Shown here piece after piece: positions 6,816 through 10,520 of a stretch of DNA of 10,520 bases. The notes under the pieces were generated by a model. The model was not told the DNA's origin. It saw only the letters and a program-made list of their open reading frames with translations, and did not search any database. Position 1 is the first letter of the stretch; each line of letters starts with the position of its first letter. Both the position numbers and the translations under genes were made by a program. The DNA comes from an uncultured Bacilli bacterium (lineage in GTDB: Bacteria; Bacillota_I; Bacilli_A; RF39; UBA660): NCBI GenBank assembly GCA_944332375.1, contig CALVJU010000094.1:1-10520 (forward strand), read 5' to 3'.

Positions 6816-8288
6816 TTATAAATTTTTATTTTTCCTTTTCTCATAAGTTAATCGTAGTGTTTTAGCTAACTTGACTTGTGCGATATGTTTTTCTAATTCA
6901 TTTTCATCAGAATATTCTTTTAATTGATATGCACATTTATATCCTTTATCCTCAAGGGATAAAAGGGGAGAAGTGATCCAATCGCTTTCAAACTCCCAAT
7001 TAGAATGCATAATAATTTTATGGAATTCATTTAAACTAAGTTTATATTTTTCAGGATTGATATAATATTGATACTTTCTAACATTATATAGTGCTTCTAA
7101 TAATATTTCTGCAGATAGTGGGTAATAAAAATATTCTGTTAATTGTATCGCTGATTTTATAATATCCTCTTTATTAGGTTTCATTTGATCGGGAATGATT
7201 GAGTAAAATTTTGGAGAGTTAATCAAAATTTTATGGTCAATTCTTTTTGACATATAATTAATTGAGTCTACAAACTCTTTCGGCAGATTTTCTAATCCAT
7301 ATTGATTGATAAGGTCTTCTATTTCCAGATCAATAGAATTAGAAAAGTATGGGAAATTTAAATCTTTTCTTTTTTCGTGATCTAGACTGTCTACTGCACT
7401 TTTTGTCATGGCAAAATAACGATAGGATGATAAAAATGTATCATCATTTTCACTTTGTTTTGCGTCCCAAGTAGGATCAAAATAATAAACACCGTCTATA
7501 TGATATTTCTCATCTTTTATATAAACTTCGTTTCTTGCATGTCCTCCTGTTTTTTGAGAATTAAATAGATAGACCAGTCTGGAATCTAGGTTCATCTTCA
7601 TAAGTAAAGTGTGAAAAAGTCTAGCATATCCTAGACATACAATCTTATTTCCAAGTAAAATATCTGATAAGCTTCTCGATTTTGCTTTATTTTCATTTTC
7701 ATCTTCTTCTACATAAACACGATCTCTTACAATGTCATAAGTATACATAATTTTTTCTAATGGTGAAAATGGAAATTGTTCAATATTTTGAATTATATGA
7801 TGAATGATATTTACAGTTTCTTTATATTCATTGAAATGAATTAAGTGATCATTATCTGCAATATCAAAGTAAATATTTGTTGTTTCGTTGCCTAGTTGAT
7901 CTTCAATTGTTTCTACGATTTTAGGATCCATATCGTAAATGTCTTCCAGTATTATTTTTTTAGTTTTAAGAATTGGATTCCTTTTCATATATTCCATTGT
8001 TTGAGCTAATGGAAATCTTAAAGTGACGTATTCAGCTTTATTTAGTAATTCTAATAAATGATCTTTATGTTTCTCACAAAATTTCAGATAATCAGGATCA
8101 TCTGAAATCATAGCTAAAAACTGAATACTATCCTTCATATCCCCAATCGTTGAGGTCGATTTGATAAAATCGTCTGTCAGGTCTGTATGAATTTCAATTT
8201 GATAATCTATAGGCTCAGGTGCTTCAAAAAGAACGTATTGAAACGATCCTAAATCATCTTTATTTTCTAATATTATTTTCCCTGCCAT
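6816..8288 (-). CDS. Cytosolic transglutaminase-like (papain-fold) domain protein
   Basis: The 490-residue product has a central transglutaminase-like core at about 170-280. Catalytic-type residues are all present: Cys218 in N-K-I-V-C-L-G-Y-A-R, His250 in G-G-H-A-R-N-E-V-Y-I and Asp271 in Y-Y-F-D-P-T-W-D. Bacterial members of this superfamily are usually proteases, amidases or related hydrolases rather than cross-linkers. Arg252 replaces the Trp common in the HAW motif. There is no signal peptide or membrane helix, so it should be cytosolic. The N-terminal part (1-165) looks alpha/beta and the C-terminal part (about 320-490) mostly helical; I recognise neither. The start is supported by AAAGGGGGAA on the minus strand (8306-8297) and a perfect upstream promoter. 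The substrate is unknown. Confidence 0.85.
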   Translation of the reverse strand: MAGKIILENKDDLGSFQYVLFEAPEPIDYQIEIHTDLTDDFIKSTSTIGDMKDSIQFLAMISDDPDYLKFCEKHKDHLLELLNKAEYVTLRFPLAQTMEYMKRNPILKTKKIILEDIYDMDPKIVETIEDQLGNETTNIYFDIADNDHLIHFNEYKETVNIIHHIIQNIEQFPFSPLEKIMYTYDIVRDRVYVEEDENENKAKSRSLSDILLGNKIVCLGYARLFHTLLMKMNLDSRLVYLFNSQKTGGHARNEVYIKDEKYHIDGVYYFDPTWDAKQSENDDTFLSSYRYFAMTKSAVDSLDHEKRKDLNFPYFSNSIDLEIEDLINQYGLENLPKEFVDSINYMSKRIDHKILINSPKFYSIIPDQMKPNKEDIIKSAIQLTEYFYYPLSAEILLEALYNVRKYQYYINPEKYKLSLNEFHKIIMHSNWEFESDWITSPLLSLEDKGYKCAYQLKEYSDENELEKHIAQVKLAKTLRLTYEKRKNKNL

Positions 8289-8322
8289 AATAAAGTTTCC
8301 CCCTTTATAAAAAAGTATTTGT

Positions 8323-8351
8323 ATTATAATATTAATAGGGAATCATGTCAA
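8323..8351 (-). promoter_or_regulatory. Perfect consensus sigma-A promoter for the transglutaminase-like gene
   Basis: On the minus strand, TTGACA (8351-8346), a 17-bp spacer and TATAAT (8328-8323) match consensus at all 12 positions with the optimal spacing. Transcription would start near 8316, giving a leader of about 28 nt before the ATG at 8288. It lies just after the stop of the upstream repressor gene. No terminator is visible between them, so read-through could add to expression. Confidence 0.88.
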
Positions 8352-8373
8352 ATTATAATCATTATTATGTAAT

Positions 8374-8715
8374 TTATTTTTCTCTTAAATGTTCTAATGA
8401 TACAGATAAAAGTTTTTTAATATGATCATCATCTAAAGAATAAAAAACACTTTTTCCATCTTTTCTAATTTTTACTAGTTTTGCAGTTTTTAATGATTTT
8501 AATTGATGAGATACCGCTGATATTGTCATGTTTAATAAATAGGCTAGGTCCGTAACACATAATTCTGATTGTTCTAGTGCCATTAATAGTTGTAATCTCG
8601 TGCTATCTCCTAATATCTTAAAAAAGTCTGATAAATCAGTAATTGTATTATAATCAGGTATTGTTTTTTTTACTTTGTTCACATTATCAACGTGATGTGG
8701 TGTAATTTCGTTCAT
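8374..8715 (-). CDS. ArsR/SmtB-family metal-sensing repressor (zinc-type alpha-5 site)
   Basis: The 113-residue product is a winged-helix dimeric repressor of normal family length. The core is F-K-I-L-G-D-S-T-R (32-40), E-L-C-V-T-D-L-A (51-58), recognition helix around S-A-V-S-H-Q-L-K (66-73) and wing R-K-D-G-K-S-V-F-Y-S (84-93). The alpha-5 metal ligands of the SmtB/CzrA type, D-x-H-x10-H-x2-E, are all present as Asp96, His98, His109 and Glu112. The alpha-3 site of CadC type is incomplete: only Cys53 remains and the N-terminus has no Cys, though it has His7-His8. This favours Zn(II) (or Co) sensing over Cd/Pb. It is divergent from the HMA/ATPase operon and very likely represses it and itself through the shared intergenic operators. 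GAGGTGA on the minus strand fixes the start. Confidence 0.93.
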   Translation of the reverse strand: MNEITPHHVDNVNKVKKTIPDYNTITDLSDFFKILGDSTRLQLLMALEQSELCVTDLAYLLNMTISAVSHQLKSLKTAKLVKIRKDGKSVFYSLDDDHIKKLLSVSLEHLREK

Positions 8716-8735
8716 TTCTTCACCTCGCTACATAT

Positions 8736-8765
8736 ATTATAATTGAACTGTTGAACAAATGTCAA
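8736..8765 (-). promoter_or_regulatory. Sigma-A promoter of the ArsR/SmtB repressor
   Basis: On the minus strand, TTGACA (8765-8760), an 18-bp spacer and TATAAT (8741-8736) give perfect hexamers. Transcription would start near 8729 and the leader is only about 14 nt, so GAGGTG (8726-8721) sits almost at the 5' end. The spacer contains a 16-bp operator-like element, which suggests autoregulation. Confidence 0.85.
8743..8758. promoter_or_regulatory. Degenerate operator-like element in the repressor promoter
   Basis: TTGAACTGTTGAACAA keeps the TTGAA left half of the two stronger palindromes but has a degenerate right half (GAACAA against ATTCAA). It fills the 18-bp promoter spacer with one base free on each side, the same placement as the perfect palindrome in the opposing promoter. 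It is probably a weaker autoregulatory site. Confidence 0.5.
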
Positions 8766-8780
8766 ACAATAAAAACAGTA

Positions 8781-8810
8781 TTGACATTTGAATAATTATT
8801 CAAGTATAAT
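8781..8810 (+). promoter_or_regulatory. Sigma-A promoter of the HMA/ATPase operon
   Basis: TTGACA (8781-8786), an 18-bp spacer and TATAAT (8805-8810) give perfect hexamers. Transcription would start near 8817. The spacer is almost wholly taken up by a perfect palindrome, so repressor binding would exclude RNA polymerase. Its -35 and that of the divergent promoter are 15 bp apart and lie in an inverted repeat (AAATGTCAA 8757-8765, TTGACATTT 8781-8789). Confidence 0.9.
8788..8803. promoter_or_regulatory. Operator 1: perfect 16-bp palindrome in the promoter spacer
   Basis: TTGAATAATTATTCAA is its own reverse complement. It resembles known ArsR/SmtB-family operators, which are AT-rich imperfect repeats built on TGAA...TTCA half-sites. 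It is centred at 8795.5, between the -35 and -10 of the HMA/ATPase promoter. Confidence 0.85.
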
Positions 8811-8818
8811 GATAATAG

Positions 8819-8834
8819 TTGAATGAATATTCAA
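8819..8834. promoter_or_regulatory. Operator 2: 16-bp inverted repeat just after the transcription start
   Basis: TTGAATGAATATTCAA has 6-bp arms TTGAAT/ATTCAA around GAAT. Its centre is 31 bp from operator 1, close to three helical turns, so two repressor dimers could bind the same face. It starts about 2 bp after the predicted transcription start. Confidence 0.8.
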
Positions 8835-8849
8835 ATGAAAGGAGAATTT

Positions 8850-9071
8850 ATGAAAAAGAAATTTGTAATAAAAAACCTAGATTGTGCAGTATGTGCAACA
8901 AAGCTAGAGGATGCAATAAAAAAGATTGATGGAGTAAAAGAGGTACAAATTAGTTTCATGACGGAAAAGATGAAATTGGTTGTGGATGATACAAAGGAAG
9001 CAGAAGTAATGAATGAAGTAAGGAATACTATTCATAAGCTAGAGCCTGATGTAGAAATCACGGAGAAATAA
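8850..9071 (+). CDS. Stand-alone heavy-metal-associated (HMA) domain protein
   Basis: This small cytosolic ferredoxin-like metal-binding protein has 73 residues from the chosen start. The metal-binding loop is L-D-C-A-V-C-A (Cys12 and Cys15). Asp before the first Cys is characteristic of HMA domains fused to Zn/Cd/Pb ATPases (D-C-x-x-C), unlike the GMTC loop of copper chaperones. The G-V-K-E-V segment (about 29-33) is also typical. The start at 8850 is preferred because AAAGGAG (8838-8844) is 5 nt upstream; an in-frame ATG at 8823 lies inside operator 2 and would leave a leader of about 6 nt without a ribosome site. The ATPase gene starts 2 bp after its stop, so they are translationally linked. 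It probably delivers or buffers Zn/Cd for the ATPase, taking the place of the fused N-terminal domain. Confidence 0.92.
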   Translation: MKKKFVIKNLDCAVCATKLEDAIKKIDGVKEVQISFMTEKMKLVVDDTKEAEVMNEVRNTIHKLEPDVEITEK

Positions 9072-9073
9072 AA

Positions 9074-10520
9074 ATGGATTCTAAACTAAAAATCAGATTT
9101 TATCGTATTGTTTTCGCAACATTCTTACTCATTATCTGTTTGTTTTTAAAACTTCCAGAGCCATATGCTTTTCTTATATATCTTTTACCATATTTGATTG
9201 TTGGATATGATGTTTTATATAAAGCAATAAAGCATCTATTTACAGGACAATTATTTGATGAAAATTTTCTAATGTCTCTTGCAACCATTGGTGCTCTTTT
9301 TCTAGGTGAATACTTAGAAAGTGTCATGGTAATGCTTTTATATCAAGTAGGAGAGTTATTTCAATCTTATGCAGTTGGGAAAAGTAGAAGTTCGATTACA
9401 GAATTAATGGATATTCGTCCTGATTATGCGAATATAGAACGAGATGGCAAGTTAGAAAAAGTAGATCCAGACGATGTGAAAATTGGTGAGATCATCGTTG
9501 TAAAGCCAGGAGAAAAAGTTCCATTAGATGGGATTGTACGAGAAGGAGAAAGTTATTTGGATACCTCTCGATTAACAGGGGAATCTGTTCCAACGCATGT
9601 AAGAGTTAAGGATACTGTTTTAAGTGGTAGTGTGAATCAGAATGGACTGCTTAAAATAGAAGTAACAAAAGAGTTTGATGAATCGACTGCTTCTAAAATA
9701 TTAGATTTAGTAGAAAATGCAAGTAGTAAGAAAGCACCTGCAGAAAATTTCATTACAAAGTTTTCTCGTTATTATACCCCAAGTGTTGTCATCGGAGCAG
9801 TTTTATTGGCAGTGATTCCTCCAATCATCATTCCATCGCTCACATTTGAATCCTGTTTAGAGAGGGCATTTACATTCCTTGTTATTTCTTGCCCATGTGC
9901 ACTAGTGATTTCTGTTCCGCTTGGTTTCTTTGGAGGAATTGGTGGAGCTTCTAGACGTGGAATATTATTAAAGGGAAGTAATTATTTAGAAATGTTAACA
10001 CATTTAAAAACAATTGTATTTGATAAAACAGGAACACTGACAAAAGGAACTTTTTCTGTAACAAAGATTGTTGCAAGTAATACCAGTGAAGAAGAAGTGC
10101 TAAATTATGCAGCATTTGCAGAACTTTATTCAAATCATCCAATTGCAATTTCTATTAAAGAAAAATATTCTGATGTGATTCAGGAGAAAGATGTAAAACA
10201 AATTGAAGAAGTATCTGGAAAAGGGGTACATGTTCTTGTTGCAAATGAAGATATCTATGCTGGAAATGATACTTATATAGAGAGTTTAAAAATAGATGTT
10301 CCGAAAGTAGAGGAAGGAACTGTTGTGCATGTAGCGAAAGGGAAAACATATTTAGGATATATAGTAATCTCTGATGAAATCAAGGAGAATGCAAAAGAAT
10401 CCTTAGATAATCTGAAAAGACAACAAATTCAGAAAATGATTATGTTGACAGGAGATTCTAAAGATGCAGCAGAACGTGTTTGTAAAAAACTACCTATTGA
10501 TCAATACTATGCTTCTTTAT
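9074..10520 (+). CDS. cadA: P1B-type heavy-metal ATPase (Zn/Cd/Pb exporter), 3' end cut by window
   Basis: The frame is open from 9074 to the window end (482 codons). The product is an integral membrane efflux pump. Motifs in order: actuator L-T-G-E-S (167-171), membrane metal site S-C-P-C-A-L (272-277, Cys273/Cys275), phosphorylation site D-K-T-G-T-L-T (317-323, Asp317), S-N-H-P (353-356, the P1B His-Pro pair) and M-L-T-G-D (457-461). CPC with the conserved R-P-D-Y-A segment (115-119) fits the Zn/Cd/Pb group (ZntA/CadA-like). Hydrophobic helices lie at about 10-50, 64-98, 233-255 and 264-290. There is no N-terminal HMA domain; that function is in the preceding gene, 2 bp upstream. The ribosome site is GGAG (9062-9065), inside the HMA gene. 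The hinge GDGxNDxP motif and last helices lie beyond the window. The symbol is by family similarity; zntA is equally fair. Confidence 0.95.
   Translation, partial: MDSKLKIRFYRIVFATFLLIICLFLKLPEPYAFLIYLLPYLIVGYDVLYKAIKHLFTGQLFDENFLMSLATIGALFLGEYLESVMVMLLYQVGELFQSYAVGKSRSSITELMDIRPDYANIERDGKLEKVDPDDVKIGEIIVVKPGEKVPLDGIVREGESYLDTSRLTGESVPTHVRVKDTVLSGSVNQNGLLKIEVTKEFDESTASKILDLVENASSKKAPAENFITKFSRYYTPSVVIGAVLLAVIPPIIIPSLTFESCLERAFTFLVISCPCALVISVPLGFFGGIGGASRRGILLKGSNYLEMLTHLKTIVFDKTGTLTKGTFSVTKIVASNTSEEEVLNYAAFAELYSNHPIAISIKEKYSDVIQEKDVKQIEEVSGKGVHVLVANEDIYAGNDTYIESLKIDVPKVEEGTVVHVAKGKTYLGYIVISDEIKENAKESLDNLKRQQIQKMIMLTGDSKDAAERVCKKLPIDQYYASL

Noticed and set aside
8352..8373. Terminator after the ArsR/SmtB gene
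   Set aside because: Only a short ATAAT-C-ATTAT symmetry is present; there is no stable stem or U-tract on the minus strand, so no terminator is called.
8823..8849. Upstream in-frame ATG adding nine residues to the HMA protein
   Set aside because: It lies inside operator 2, about 6 nt after the predicted transcription start, with no ribosome site. The ATG at 8850 has AAAGGAG at good spacing and places the domain start as usual for HMA proteins.
9100..10349. Minus-strand open frames of about 64-75 codons
   Set aside because: They are antiparallel to the heavy-metal ATPase, whose motifs run continuously on the + strand, and they lack ribosome sites and recognisable features.

Overview
The window looks like a chromosomal segment of an AT-rich, low-GC Gram-positive bacterium (Bacillota, probably a gut-associated Bacilli or Erysipelotrichia-like lineage). 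This rests on AGGAGG-type ribosome sites, near-consensus sigma-A promoters, short U-tailed terminators, a UppP of the Gram-positive type, and a large surface protein with BspA-type (DUF285) repeats. Every Trp is coded by TGG and no reading frame uses TGA, so the standard code fits and a mycoplasma-type code does not.

Region 1 (1-3547, + strand) carries envelope functions. It starts with two adjacent single-pass membrane proteins of the same design: a disordered Asn/Gln/Pro-rich cytoplasmic N-terminus, one membrane segment, then a G-G-x-S-L-T-C-T junction and a small outer domain with a second Cys near the end. The second protein carries an internal duplication with an exact 84-bp direct repeat. 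They are followed by uppP (undecaprenyl-diphosphatase), transcribed from its own extended -10 promoter and closed by a hairpin terminator whose loop doubles as a likely -35 box for the next gene, a small two-helix membrane protein of unknown function.

Region 2 (3548-6815) is one gene for a 1024-residue secreted or surface-anchored protein. It has a TasA/camelysin-like N-terminal module, Ig-like and fibronectin-III-like modules, then thirteen 26-residue DUF285 repeats. It has its own promoter and ends in a bidirectional terminator shared with the convergent gene on the other strand.

Region 3 (6816-8373, - strand) is one gene for a cytosolic transglutaminase-like (Cys-His-Asp) protein, driven by a perfect TTGACA-N17-TATAAT promoter.

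Region 4 (8374-10520) is a metal-homeostasis locus. An ArsR/SmtB repressor with a complete alpha-5 zinc site is divergent from an operon of a stand-alone metallochaperone-like HMA protein and a P1B-type Zn/Cd ATPase cut by the window end. The intergenic region has back-to-back consensus promoters and three 16-bp operator-like elements, two of them filling the promoter spacers. The model is that the repressor blocks both promoters when metal is low, and excess Zn(II) (or Cd/Pb) releases it so that HMA protein and exporter are made.

No RNA gene, CRISPR array, insertion sequence or prophage signal was seen, and no gap between genes exceeds about 150 bp.
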